From Nelumbo lutea (lineage: Eukaryota; Streptophyta; Magnoliopsida; Proteales; Nelumbonaceae), in contig JAKGHH010000001.1 of the NCBI GenBank assembly GCA_022828595.1, positions 73,280,401 to 73,344,400 of the forward strand: a stretch of DNA of 64,000 bases. The letters are read 5' to 3'. The notes under the pieces are model-generated. The model ran no database searches, was not told the DNA's origin, and saw nothing but the letters and a program-made list of their open reading frames with translations. The position numbers were made by a program, and so were the translations under genes. This document shows, piece after piece, positions 1 to 11,017 of the stretch; positions within the stretch are counted from its first letter, which is position 1; every line of letters begins with the position of its first letter.

Positions 1-231
1 AAGTGATTTTATATCGGCTTCAGTTTTGATTGGTTTCAAATTTGACAAGGGTTTGGCATCATGATCGGATTATTGGAAATTTGATTTAGATCCAATTCAA
101 ACCACTAAGAATATGGACCGATTTATTTTGGATTGGACCAATCCAATAATTATAACAGGTCATCTAAATCCGATTTGATAAGGTTTAGATCGAATTGAAT
201 CCAATCCAAAACCAGTCGATTGACACCCCTA
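1..231. repeat. hAT-like MITE, right-hand part only
   Basis: The stretch is built from variants of ggattgg/ccaatcc and ends in TTGACACCCCTA. The copies at 10.6 and 27.3 kb end in the same way (TGACACCCCTA and TGGCACCCCTA). The left end lies outside the window. There is no coding potential. Assignment to hAT rests on the family resemblance to copies with 8-bp target duplications elsewhere in the window. Confidence 0.5.
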
Positions 232-1496
232 GTTGAATGGAATCAGAATGAATTGCCACAGGTTTCTTCAAAGAGAAAAAGAATAATACATATATCTGGA
301 GTCTGGATGCATCCAAAAATATTATTCTTGTTGATCTTCTCTACCACACTTAGCTGTACAAAAGTATTATTTAAAGTTTGAACCCAAAGGTTCCAGCAGA
401 TTAAGATTACCCTAGTTGTAAGGAAAGAATAGTGGGGGCATACGGATCAAAAGTGATAATGTGATATGGCATAATTGAAGGGGGCTAGAAGAATTAATGA
501 AAAACCGAAAAAAAAGAAAGATTTGAATGAAACTGTAGAAATAATAAGAAATGATTTAAGCACTCATAATTTAAACGATGAATATGACACTAAAAAGAAC
601 AGAATCACAAAATGGAATACGTGTAACCCACATTGAATACTTTGGACAAAGCTGATATTATATTAGTCCTAAAAAATGATATGAAAAAGGAGGTTAAGGG
701 GAAGTTATCAATGGCGCCTGACAGGAAAAAGGCATTTTATTATTCCAATACATTCAATTACCAAATTTAACATATATCTTATAGTATAGTGCCCATTGAT
801 ATTAATTCAGTAGGGCTGTGTGTGGTTGCACACAAAGTGAAGGAATATGAAATGGTTATCGTGGTAAGGAAATAAATTACCTTATTAATTTTGCTGGTGT
901 TTTGTTAAATTTCACAAATAAATATCTGATTAATAGAGAAATATATTTGAAAGATATAAGAAGAGCGGCCTCGATTAAAAGAAATATCAACTATTCACTT
1001 CCCTTCAAATAGATCTGACTTTTTTTTTTTTTTGGAAAATATTTCATTTTCCTCATTCATTTTATGTGCAACCAAATGCCATAATTGATATGGGTTACTA
1101 TTTGGTTGTGGTACATTAATTGCTCAAAATCAGTTAAACATATTCTTACTAGTACATGTTTAAAGTTTCTGTGAATCATATCAAGGGTCAATATATAGTA
1201 CATTAAAAACAAGAACGGTGAACGAATATCCATTAGATTAGATTAGAGACTAGAGTATATAAATATTGTAAACTTTTCGAAGCATAATACTAAACTACCA
1301 AAGTCATATATATTGACAAACACCCCCTCCCCCTGAATAGCTAATTTTTGGTTTCAAATATGTTTTCCATGTATTTCCAAACCAAGATTATGTTTTGTTT
1401 TTGAAACTCATAAAATCATAATACTGATGACAATAAAATTTACATCCCAGATGGCAATTTATATAAGGTTTGTAAAGATTTTTCTACTTTCTCCTT
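232..1496. other. Intergenic, no gene recognised
   Basis: AT-rich non-coding sequence with a poly-T run near 1020. No conserved protein or RNA gene was seen on either strand. Confidence 0.6.
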
Positions 1497-1505
1497 CCTT
1501 TCTCT

Positions 1506-1697
1506 AAGTTCAGATCTGTGCCCCACAAAGGGACACCTCACAATGTTTCACAGCACATTTCCGTCGTGTATTGAAATTTTTTTTCGATAATGATATCATC
1601 ATTTTTAGTACATCATCAGAAGATATTTTTAATACACAACAGGGATGTACTGTGGGACATTGTGGGGCGCCCCTTTGTGGGGCATAGATGTGAACTC
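1506..1697. mobile_element. Foldback MITE with 9-bp target duplication (Mutator-like)
   Basis: The two halves are inverted repeats of about 70 bp, roughly 80% alike: the left arm runs from 1506 (AAGTTCAGATCTGTGCCCC) and the right arm ends at 1697 (GGGGCATAGATGTGAACTC). The element is flanked by perfect 9-bp direct repeats CCTTTCTCT at 1497-1505 and 1698-1706. A 9-bp duplication is typical of Mutator-like elements. The element is non-coding and would need a transposase supplied elsewhere. The family name is inference; the inverted repeats and duplication are directly visible. Confidence 0.85.
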
Positions 1698-1706
1698 CCT
1701 TTCTCT

Positions 1707-2714
1707 ACTTTCTCCTTCAAATTAAACCCATCCTAAATGGTTTTTAGAATTATTTCCCTGAGAAGACGGAATGAATTGTTCACTTCACACCTTAAAGGCT
1801 TAAACAACAATTTATCAGCTCTAAGAAATTCCTGTCTTAGAGCCGATAACTTGTCTGCATTGGAGCTGGGCCTCTCTCACACATCATTATTAATGGAGAT
1901 CTGTAAAAGATAAGTATTCTCCGGTTGAACTTCAACACTAGAGTTCATACGATTCAATACCGTGATTGCTGATTGCAGGAATTTTTGTTGACTTTTGTCT
2001 CTTAGAATAATATTTAGGCTCAGTTTGGAAAGAGTATATATAAATATATATGTACATACAGTGCAAAGCCTTATATTTTATATTTTTAAACCAGTTTGTA
2101 TTTTTTCTCTTTCCAAATTGAGCCATCAATTCTCAATTGATTTTAACCAAATTTAGGGATTTTGATCCTTCAGTCTAACAGACTGCCACAAATTTATTTA
2201 GACAGCCTTGCTTTCTACCTAGCTAGAAACTTAATTATGAAATTACTGAGAGAATTATAATCAATCCAATTTCCCATAAAGAAACAAATAAAACAAAATT
2301 TGAACCATCAATGACCGAGAAACAACAATTGAGCAGAGCTCAATCTCTACCGTCCATAAGCTGGAGAAATGTATGTAGAGACTAGAGAGTCAAACTAACC
2401 CAGAGCAGTCTGAGCTACAAGCCTCCAAAATCCTCCAAGCCACGCCAAGTCTCTGAAAAGTAGTAGCCAAACCAAACCGCACGCCAATTTTCAAACCTAT
2501 CAAATTAAATTTAATCACAGTCACAGCTATAAGAATACGCGCACTAATTCCATTTAAGACTTGAGACCAATTCATAGGAAAGCGTTTTCATGTGAGGGGC
2601 ACATAGCCAGAGAGAGAGAGAGGTCCGAAAGACAGACGCAGAGAGAGGTGCGAGAGAAGAGGCTTCATTCTCCCTCCCCTTCTGAGCTCTAGCAGTTTTT
2701 GGAGGGAAGGGGCG
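1707..2714 (+). other. Upstream region and 5' UTR of the GH9 gene
   Basis: Non-coding sequence leading to the endoglucanase start. A GA run at 2611-2622 lies about 100 bases before the ATG, a common feature of plant 5' UTRs. I could not place a TATA box or the transcription start with confidence. Confidence 0.4.
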
Positions 2715-5378
2715 ATGGAGAAGCGAAGGCAATATGAATTCCCGAGATTTCTACACCATTGGTATCTTGTAATCTTCACCTTAGCACTACTTGCCACAGG
2801 TCAAGCTTTTGATTATGGCGACGCGCTCTTAAAAAGTCTGCTCTACTTCGAGTCCCAACGTTCAGGCCGATTACCCTACAATCAGCGTGTCACATGGCGG
2901 GACCATTCCGGCCTCACCGACGGCTTAGAACAAGGAGTTAGTTCCTTTATCCATCCTGCCCAAATCGTTCAATTCTCTATGTGAATGTAATGTCATTGAA
3001 ATTATGCCCGAAATATTGATTACAGGTGGACTTAGTCGGAGGGTACTACGACGCCGGTGACCACGTCAAGTTCGGACTTCCGATGGCATTCACTGTAACA
3101 ATGCTCTCGTGGGGTGTCATAGAATACGGGGAGCAGATCGCGGCAGCGGGGGAGTACGAGCACGCACTCGAGGCGATCAAATGGGGCACCGATTATTTTA
3201 TTAAAGCCCACACTAGCCCAAACGTTTTATGGGGCGAGGTAATCTCAATCTGCATTGCTCCCAGAAAGCAAAATACCAGAAATTCTTTACCCGTTACGAT
3301 CGGAATTCTCATAGCAGAGTATATGAAAATGATCAGGTAGGGGACGGGGACACCGACCACTACTGTTGGCAACGGCCGGAGGATATGACGACATCGCGAC
3401 AAGCATACAAGATCGACGAGAACAACCCGGGGTCGGATCTAGCCGGTGAGACAGCAGCAGCCATGGCTGCCGCATCAATCGTGTTCCGGAAATCTAACCC
3501 ACATTATTCTCACCTGCTCCTACATCATGCCCAACAGGTGAGGGAGATGGATACAAAGAGCACATGTTAATCCGCCAAATTTAGTGGAGTTGTTGTTAAA
3601 TCCAGAGGAAGTTGCTTATTTTGCCCTTCTCTGCAGTTGTTTGAATTTGGTGACAAATACAGAGGAAAGTACGATAGCAGTATTGGAGTGGTGAAGAACT
3701 ACTACACGTCGGTGAGCGGTTACAAAGACGAGCTGTTGTGGGCTGCTTTGTGGCTTTACAAAGCCACCGACAGGGTTGATTATCTCAAATACGTTATCAA
3801 CAATGCTCATTGCTTTGGTGGGATCGGTTGGGCCATTACCGAGTTCAGTTGGGACGTTAAGTACGCTGGCGTTCAGATCATTGCTTCAAAGGTAAACCCT
3901 TCCACTCTCAAACCAAACCTGAAACCTGGTCTGGTTATGGTTTTCTCTTCTGCTGGCTGCTGCTTCCTCCTCTCTTCTTCTCTTCTTTTTTGGTTAATGT
4001 TTAATTGACAAGAATCATTCAGAGCCCCTTTTAATTGTGCTTTTACTTTTTCGAAGAATTTATACCTGAAGTAAGTCCTAATTAACCGGAGGATTCAACT
4101 TTCAAGTGGGTCCCGCTTTGAATCCAGCTTCAGCTTGTACGAGCAGTGGGATGGAGCATTTTTGAATTGGAATTTGTTGTATGGTAATTTTGGTGGCACA
4201 TGCATCACTTTCATCTCTTTCTAAAATCATTCAGATTCAGTTTTGAACTTTCCCTGTTTAATAAACCCAAGAGAAATCTTTATCAAGGATTAATGGAGTG
4301 TCTGGACTGTGGAGTCTGGTGCCTCCACCCGTCCTTACGATCGCAGGTGTCCCACGTTTCGCCTTCGAGATCTATGATGGAGACCACCCAATCTTGTACT
4401 TATTCCCACAAAAGTTTGTTTTTTTCCTCTTTAAACTGTTAAAACGCCACAGATCTACCGATATTATTATCCATTTTCTACTATAGAATAGTTTATAGAT
4501 TTTTCATCTGGTTCGCATTCCACATGTTCGATGCATTGCAGAGAATTGTACAATTAATATTTAATATCACCAATTATTTAATGCAAAACAGGGATTTAGT
4601 TATGCGAGAGGGATCAAACCCAGAAAAATAGTTATAATAGGAGCTTTCACTAAGGAAGGGGTGTCATAATTCTGATTTCTGAAGCATTATTTCTTCCGTG
4701 CAGCTGCTGATGGAAGGAAGACACGAACACAAGGAGCATTCTCACGTACTGGAACAGTATCGCTCCAAAGCTGAATATTATCTCTGTGCCTGCCTAAACA
4801 AGACCATATCGGCCAACGTCGACCGCACGCCGGGAGGGCTTCTGTATATCCGTCAATGGAACAACATGCAGTATGTGTCGACGGCAACGTTCCTTCTCAC
4901 CGTTTACTCCGACTATCTGAAACACTCGGGCCAAAAGCTCAGCTGCCCGGCAGGAGAAGTGGAGCACCAAGAGATACTCAAATATGCCAAGTCCCAAGTG
5001 GATTACATCTTGGGCTCTAACCCAATGGGCATGAGCTACTTGGTGGGTTACGGCCCAAAGTATCCCCGGAGGGTACACCACAGAGGGGCTTCTATTGTAT
5101 CATACAGAGAGAACAAAGGGTTCATTGGGTGCACACAAGGTTATGACAACTGGTATGGACGGGATGAACCAAACCCCAACATCGTGGTGGGGGCCCTAGT
5201 TGGTGGGCCCGATTGGCAAGATAATTTTAGGGACCAAAGGGGTAATTACATGCAGACCGAAGCCTGCACTTACAATACTGCTCCCTTGGTTGGAATTTTC
5301 GCAAAGCTTCACCAATTACAACTACAATTAGGGGAGCACAAGCTCTCCCGTACTCCATCTTTTTTTGCTTCTTACTAG
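2715..5378 (+). CDS. Endo-beta-1,4-glucanase, glycosyl hydrolase family 9 class B
   Basis: Five exons join in frame: 2715-2936, 3026-3238, 3337-3537, 3637-3891, 4704-5378, giving 521 aa; all introns are GT-AG and phase 0. Residues 1-31 form a signal peptide (hydrophobic [17 protein letters not shown]), so the enzyme should act in the apoplast on beta-1,4-glucans of the cell wall. The GH9 hallmarks are present: YYDAGD with catalytic-site Asp83 and Asp86, PRRVHHRG with His422/His423, and the C-terminal FRDQR...[11 protein letters not shown] with Asp474 and Glu483 as likely acid residue. There is no membrane anchor (class A) and no C-terminal cellulose-binding module (class C), so it is class B. 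The wording [11 protein letters not shown] and the WQRPEDM exon fit the Arabidopsis endoglucanase 11 (GH9B8) branch as I remember it. The start ATG is the first in frame before the signal peptide. No lesion was seen. Confidence 0.93.
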
Positions 5379-6592
5379 ATCCAAATTAAACTGCAGATTG
5401 TATAGGAGAGTTGTTTTCTTTCTTTCTACAAATTGGTTTTTTTTTTTCGGTGGCAGATGAATCAAGAAGCTCCGCGCCAAGCCACCTCTATGTGTATGTA
5501 TCCTCATTCTTATATATAAGGAAAAAAAAAAAAAACGAAAAGAGTATTCACCCGCAAATTTTATGATTTACGATTTGTGTTGATTTTCTTTCTTCTTCCT
5601 GTGCTGTGAGAATTAAAGCAAGTTTAAGATGATAAGATAATTAATAATAAGACCAAGGTAACGACGAGTCAAATTATGTAATATAATATGCAATAAAATG
5701 CATGTGAAGTGAATACGCCATAAATAGTTTTAATTTGTCTTCAGAGTTCAAAGAAGAAGCGGGTGAAGTGTCCGAGCTCAGATTTTCTGTTCACTATTCT
5801 TATACATTTTCTATCCGCAGTGAATTGAATTGCAGTCACACATCTTTCAAATCAATTCACACGAATAGAGAACGGGTAGGAAAAGTGAGCAGAAAATCCC
5901 GAATGAACGGGTCCTCCAATATAGATGGATCTATTTTTTATATGATTGGTAGCTGAAACTTATAAAATTCTGCCAACCTTCTGGATTCTGGGATCGTGAA
6001 AAAAATGAAAAGGATGGTGGATCAGACCTTGTATGTCTAAATATATAAAAATATGTTACAAATTATCAGATGAAATTCATCGTCAATTAATTCTTGTCGC
6101 TTCATCTGGGAATTTAAAGAATCAGTTAGTTTTTTTAATAGATAAATAAACTATATTATAATAGCAAAATATCAATATAATCCTGATCGAACATCTGAAC
6201 CTGTTAACTAATTTTATCAAAAAAGGAAAAATAACGGTTCAATATAAAATCAGAATTTTTAGACCCAAAATAAAAAATACAGTTTGAGTTGGTTCGTTAG
6301 CCCATGTCTTCTGAATTCTTCAACAAAGCGGGCGTCACGCCGTCACCTCTAATTAAGGAGAGTAAAAGCTAAACAGGGAGTCAAAGGTTTTCAAATCCCC
6401 CGATATTCATGGTGTAAAAGGTCTAGGCCACGTGGATGTCTATGTGTCACATCTTCAATCAACATGACAAGTAAGCGTTATTTGCCCCCACTCAGTTTTA
6501 CTAACTTTGCTGTTGAGATTATAGTAGACCGGACTGAGAGAAAGAGAGAGAGAGAGAGTGAATTTCGAAATTATGTGTTTTGGAGTCTGATT
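5379..6592. other. 3' UTR of GH9 gene and intergenic DNA
   Basis: T-rich and A-rich runs follow the stop at 5378. A GA microsatellite lies at 6539-6558. No gene was recognised; short open frames here have no family features. Confidence 0.5.
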
Positions 6593-6601
6593 CATCAACG
6601 G

Positions 6602-6944
6602 TGATCAACGGTCATCAACGCACCAAAACCAGAGCCACGCGGGTGCGCGCAAAGTGCGCCTCTAAAGCGCCTCATTGTGCCACACACACGCACGCGCGCA
6701 CACGCACAGTATCGAATCCCCATACTCTCCTTTACTAATTCTAAGGAGTGTAAATCAGCTCCTATTGAAATACTGAAAACAAACCTTGTAATTATCCAAT
6801 GTGGGATAAGTTCAAAACTGAGTTTTTTTGTTTTTTTTTGTAAGAGAAAAACTGATTTTCCAACCAAGTGTGCAGATGCAATTTCTCATGTAATTGACCA
6901 ATCAAACCCATTGGATTTAATCTCTTATGAGATTAAAACCAACA
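6602..6944 (-). repeat. Copia LTR, downstream copy
   Basis: On the minus strand it begins TGTTGGTTTTAATCTC directly after the purine tract TGTGGGGGAT and ends GTTGATCA, with the usual TG...CA termini. It matches 8143-8479 along its length. It contains GC-rich CA/CG dinucleotide runs near 6680-6710. Confidence 0.75.
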
Positions 6945-7491
6945 ATCCCCCACATTGATTGATCAATTACATAGTTCTCTCTCAATCCAAACTACTATGA
7001 CACAGTTATGCATACAAAAGATGTTTATCAACTTAAACATCTTGTTAGTATAGTTATCTCAAAGCCTTATCAAAGTTATTGGTGGTAAGACCTTAAACCA
7101 ACTACTCTCAAGATATACCAGAGACACCTATACACATAAAAATGTTCAGTCTCTACAAGAGTTTCAAATTTTGCCCAGCACTGTTATGGCCATGTGCTTC
7201 TTTCCTGGTTTCATGAACAATCCCAAGAGCAAACCCAAACCCTCATGAGAAGCGGCACCACTTCTATGTTCACATAGGTGAAGTTCCACTATGTGCTTCG
7301 TTATTTAACACATTTCAGAACCTCATTAAGAGTTTATCTCAACCTCTCATCATAACGGACAACACTGTTTATGTTGTGATGAGAAATTTCTCAATGTCAG
7401 TGCTAACAGTCACATTGTTGTAACTTGTTGTTACCCGTTAAACCCAATACTGATAGCTTTTCAGTTCAAGTTGGGTTACCATTACAGGTGA

Positions 7492-8139
7492 CTAAGTAAA
7501 AGGTTTTAATCCCATCTCTTTAGTTGTCATTCTTACCAATTCTTTGACTAAACCCTTGGTAAGATGATTAACCAAATTTTTACTTGACCTCACATAGGTT
7601 ATAATGATGACTCCATCTTGAATCAGTTGCCTAACAAATTCATTTCTTAGACTTATATGTTTGGACTTACCATTGTAAGTACCACTGTAGGCCCTTGACA
7701 TAATTGCCTCACTATCACAGTAAATGGAAATTTGAGGCATAGGATTAGGCCAAAGTTTTATATCCAATAACAAGTTCCTAATCCATTCAACCTCTTTTCG
7801 AACAGCCGCTAAGGCTATGAATTCGGATTCCATGATCGAGTGAGATATACAAATTTGTCTCTTGGATGCCCAAGAGATTGCACCCCCATCCAGGACAAAA
7901 ATCCATCCAGATGTGGACTTGTTATCTCCATTACCGGTAATCCAACTTGCATCAGTGTACCCTTTTAGTACAGCTGGATAATCACAATAAAACAAGCCAA
8001 GTTCCAAGGTTCTCTTGAGATACCCAAGAACTCTCCCAACTGCCTTCCAGTGCTCTGCACCGGGATTACTTGTAAACCAACTGAGTTTACTTACTGCAAA
8101 TGCAATATTAAGTCTGGTACAAAGCATAACATACATCAA
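7492..8139 (-). pseudogene. Copia polyprotein remnant: RNase H domain
   Basis: An open frame of 215 codons covers the end of the reverse transcriptase (MYVMLCTRLNIAFAVSKLSW, then KAVGRVLGYLKRT) and the complete Ty1/Copia RNase H: YTDASW, SKRQICISHSIMESEF, IYCDSEAIM, GKSKHISLRNEFVRQLI. These carry the expected acidic residues Asp (TDAS), Glu (MESEF) and Asp (YCDS). The frame has no internal stop, but it starts abruptly four bases from the adjoining LTR, so the polyprotein is truncated at its N-side and cannot work alone. Confidence 0.88.
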
Positions 8140-8142
8140 CAG

Positions 8143-8479
8143 TGATCAACGGTCATCAATGCACCAAAATCAGAGCCGCCCATCGCGAGCCACGTAGGTG
8201 CGGGCAAAGTGTGTCTCTAAAGTGCCTCATTGTGCCACACACACGCGCAATATCGAATCCTCATACTCTCCTCTACTAATTCTAAGGAGTGTAAATCAGC
8301 TCCTATTGAAATACTGAAAACAAACCTTGTAATTATCCAATGAGGGATAAGTTCAAAACTGGATTTTTTTTTTGTAAGAGAAAATTTGATTTTCCAACCA
8401 AGTGTGCAGGTGCAATTTCTCATGTAATTGACCAATCAAACCCATTGGATTTAATCTCTTATGAGATTAAAACCCAACA
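8143..8479 (-). repeat. Copia LTR, upstream copy
   Basis: Minus-strand TG...CA repeat matching 6602-6944, with small indels such as a shorter T-run and a GC-rich insertion near 8178. It abuts the truncated RNase H frame, so the normal primer-binding site is gone. Confidence 0.72.
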
Positions 8480-8700
8480 ATCCCCCACATTGATTGATTA
8501 ATTACATAGTTCTCTCTCAATCCAAACTACTATGACACAGTTATGCATACAAAAGGTATTTATCAACATAAACCTCTTGTTAGTATAGTTATCTCAGAGC
8601 CTTGTCAAAGTTATTGGTGGTAAGACCTTAAACCAACTACTCTCAAGATAGACCGGAGACACCTATACATATAAAAATGTTCAATCTCTGCAAAAGTTTA

Positions 8701-9342
8701 TTTTAAACTTTCTAAAATTAGCTTAAAATGGACTTTCCATGTTTTTTTGCCACTCCGTCTTTTGACCGCTAGATCTTCCACAAACCAAACAGAAATAAAT
8801 CAAAAAACCGAGTAGAAAAATATGCCAAACAGGTCTTCAGTAATTAAAATTTAGAATCCTTCTTCCTGTCTTTCTTAAATCGAATTCCTTAAAAAGGATT
8901 TGGGAAAAAAATTCTGGGTCTATCAAGCATCAATTTGGGGAAGAGGGCATACACAATTCCATGAATTTTCAAAGCCTTTACTCTCTTATTTTGAAACTCC
9001 CAAACAACTATCAACTAAATCTCTGTTTGATTTGAAAGAAAAAATAAGAAAAGAAAGGGAAATGCAAAAAGGCCTATACAAACCTTCTATAGATTTCCCT
9101 GACTTTCTCTTGCTTTCCCTACATTTTTCTTCAAATCAAACATATTCTAAAAATCTTTCGATATAGAAATGGTGATAAAGATGAGCTGGTATTCGTCAAA
9201 ATTCACAATGTCGCTCTTCATTTGGAAATTAGCACGTTGAGTATAGAATGTGTGGTCGATTCCCGTTTCCCAAAGTAAAACGGAATTGTCAAAAAAGCGT
9301 TATTTTGTTTTAAGGAAAATTAACCTCACTAGGCGCATAAAA
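8701..9342. other. Intergenic, no gene
   Basis: AT-rich sequence between the Copia remnant and the tRNA pair. The part at 8990-9160 resembles the tttggtttgaag/ccttcaaaccaaac motif seen near 12.0 kb and is probably MITE debris. No typical plant tRNA upstream motif stands out. Confidence 0.4.
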
Positions 9343-9416
9343 GGTGTCGTGGTGTAGTCGGTTATCACGTCAGTCTAACACACTGAAGGTCCCCGGTTCG
9401 AGTCCGGGCGACGCCA
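9343..9416 (+). tRNA. tRNA-Val (AAC)
   Basis: A 74-nt cloverleaf. The acceptor GGTGTCG pairs with CGACGCC (one G-U pair), followed by discriminator A. The anticodon loop CTAACAC carries AAC at 9377-9379. The B box is GGTTCGAGTCC. The sequence matches the plant cytosolic tRNA-Val type, has no encoded CCA and no intron. A TTTT stretch follows at 9417-9420 as a minimal RNA polymerase III terminator. Confidence 0.97.
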
Positions 9417-9425
9417 TTTTCTCAA

Positions 9426-9430
9426 GCGGG

Positions 9431-9473
<43 letters not shown>

Positions 9474-9498
9474 GCGTGTTCGATCCACGCTCACCGCA
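9426..9498 (+). tRNA. tRNA-Phe (GAA)
   Basis: A 73-nt gene with acceptor GCGGGGA/TCACCGC, A box TAGCTCAGTTGGGAGAG, B box GTTCGATCC and anticodon GAA at 9459-9461. It corresponds to the standard plant nuclear tRNA-Phe, including the usual mismatch in the acceptor stem. It has no intron and no encoded CCA. It starts only 9 nt after tRNA-Val. A T-run (TAGTTTTTA) follows at 9499-9507. Confidence 0.97.
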
Positions 9499-9507
9499 TA
9501 GTTTTTA

Positions 9508-10606
9508 CGAACAGCAAGCATGTATAATTTTGGGAAAATTATCCAGTGGAGCAAAGGGAAGTTGGTTTTACTATAACAGTGAATGGACAGACTCAGCATC
9601 AGAAGTAAACTTAATTTGTTATTCGGTCTTCTACAAAAATAATGATTAATAACCTCTGATAAATACTAGTTTATTTGATTATTTCTACCATGGCTACTAA
9701 TAATTAGGAGTATCCTACTACCTACTTGTAGGAATGTAATACTGAAACTCTTAACTAATCAAACAAAGCTTTACATTGTTCTGTTCTTCATTTTCCAGGA
9801 ATCTAATTAAAGTGAACTTGCAAAAAAAAAAAAATTGGAAACTAAATTCTTCAATGTAAAACCTTTCATTACATTGATTTGGACCGTTTGGTAATTCATA
9901 AACAGAGAAACCGAAAAGAATGCCACTCTTAAGTGCAGGGCAAGAAGGGTGCATCGAAACTTTAAGGTTTCGTTTGGAAGTGATGTAAATGAAAATCGAT
10001 ATAAATATTTATGTCGGTTCGGTTTTATTGGAATTTGAAAAGATGTAAATCAAGATCGATATAAATTTTTATTCTGGCTCGATTTTATCAACGTTTGAAT
10101 GGAGTAGAATTTTATATCGTAAATTAATGTAAAATTTCATCTAAAACATAGTTCTATATCGATTATCAATGTAAATACTATATCGATAAAATTGATATAA
10201 AACTCTAAACTTTTATCGTCATGCTTTTCAAACTCGAACAGTTACATTTTACGATTCCAATATAAAATATTATCAATATATTTTTACATCGACAATGTTT
10301 TACATCGATTACAAATGCAGCTCAAGTGAACAATCAATTATGAAGAAATGATAATTGAGTCTTTTCAACGGATGCCTTATGGACACAGTCTTTTCACTCT
10401 TGGGGCGGGATATCTCCTAAATGGTTTCCACCAATGAGAACCCATAAATTGATTGACTAGGCAAAGGAATGATAATTAAATTTCCTAAGCTCGACTCATT
10501 GATAAGATCTGTATTTCATTAGATATAGATAAATGTAAACCGAGCAAACTGCTATTGACCTGTTAAACATTTCAATCAATGAAGCGCTGCGGAGTGCGGA
10601 ATGTCA
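9508..10606. other. Intergenic, repetitive AT-rich DNA
   Basis: The part at 9980-10320 contains many copies of an atcgatataaa-like motif on both strands, suggesting degenerate palindromic or MITE sequence. No gene was recognised. Confidence 0.4.
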
Positions 10607-10614
10607 AAATAAGG

Positions 10615-11009
10615 GTGTCAATGCATCGGTTTTGGATTGGAATCCATTCAGTCCAAAATCAATTTAAATGGATTGAACAGACCAACAAAATATATTGGAT
10701 TGGATTAATTTGGTCCAAAATATTTATTAGATTGGATTGGACCTTGTCCAAAATATTATATTGAATTGGGTTGGATTAAGTCAATATCTGGTCCGTTGAT
10801 ATAAGATAAGAATATATGCGTTAATGGACCGAGTTTAGGTTAAAACCAATCTAAATTAAAATGAATTTGAATAAATTGGACAGTCCAAACATTGAATTGG
10901 ACCGGTCCAAATTAGTCAAAAATATTCATTGGATTAAATTGGACCTTGTCCATTTGTAATAAACTCGTTGGACTGGATCAGATTGGACCAAATCCAGTGA
11001 CACCCCTAC
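10615..11009. mobile_element. hAT-like MITE with 8-bp target duplication
   Basis: The element begins GTGTCAATGCATCGG and ends CAGTGACACCCCTAC, and is rich in ggattgg motifs. Direct repeats AAATAAGG lie immediately outside at 10607-10614 and 11010-11017. An 8-bp duplication and a GGGGTGTCA-type end fit hAT non-autonomous elements. It is non-coding. It is the same family as 27312-27725 and the piece at 1-231. Confidence 0.72.
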
Positions 11010-11017
11010 AAATAAGG

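Larger units (their letters stand above)
6602..8700 (-). mobile_element. Internally deleted Copia LTR retrotransposon, tandem LTR arrangement
   Basis: Read on the minus strand, the order is: 3' internal end (8700-8480), LTR copy (8479-8143), RNase H reading frame (8139-7492), 3' non-coding leader (7491-6945), polypurine tract TGTGGGGGAT, second LTR (6944-6602). The blocks 6593-7165 and 8134-8700 are direct repeats of about 570 bp. Gag, protease, integrase and most of reverse transcriptase are missing, as is any primer-binding site after the upstream LTR. Because the upstream LTR is itself preceded by a copy of the 3' internal end, this looks like what remains of two tandem elements after recombination or deletion. 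Confidence 0.8.

Noticed and set aside
5735..5956. Open frame of 73 codons after the GH9 gene
   Set aside because: No family features, begins with a non-ATG codon and is serine-rich in a way expected by chance.
9375..9599. Open frame of 74 codons on the minus strand containing RRPDSNRGPSVC
   Set aside because: It is an antisense translation of the two tRNA genes; this peptide pattern is a familiar false protein in plant annotations.
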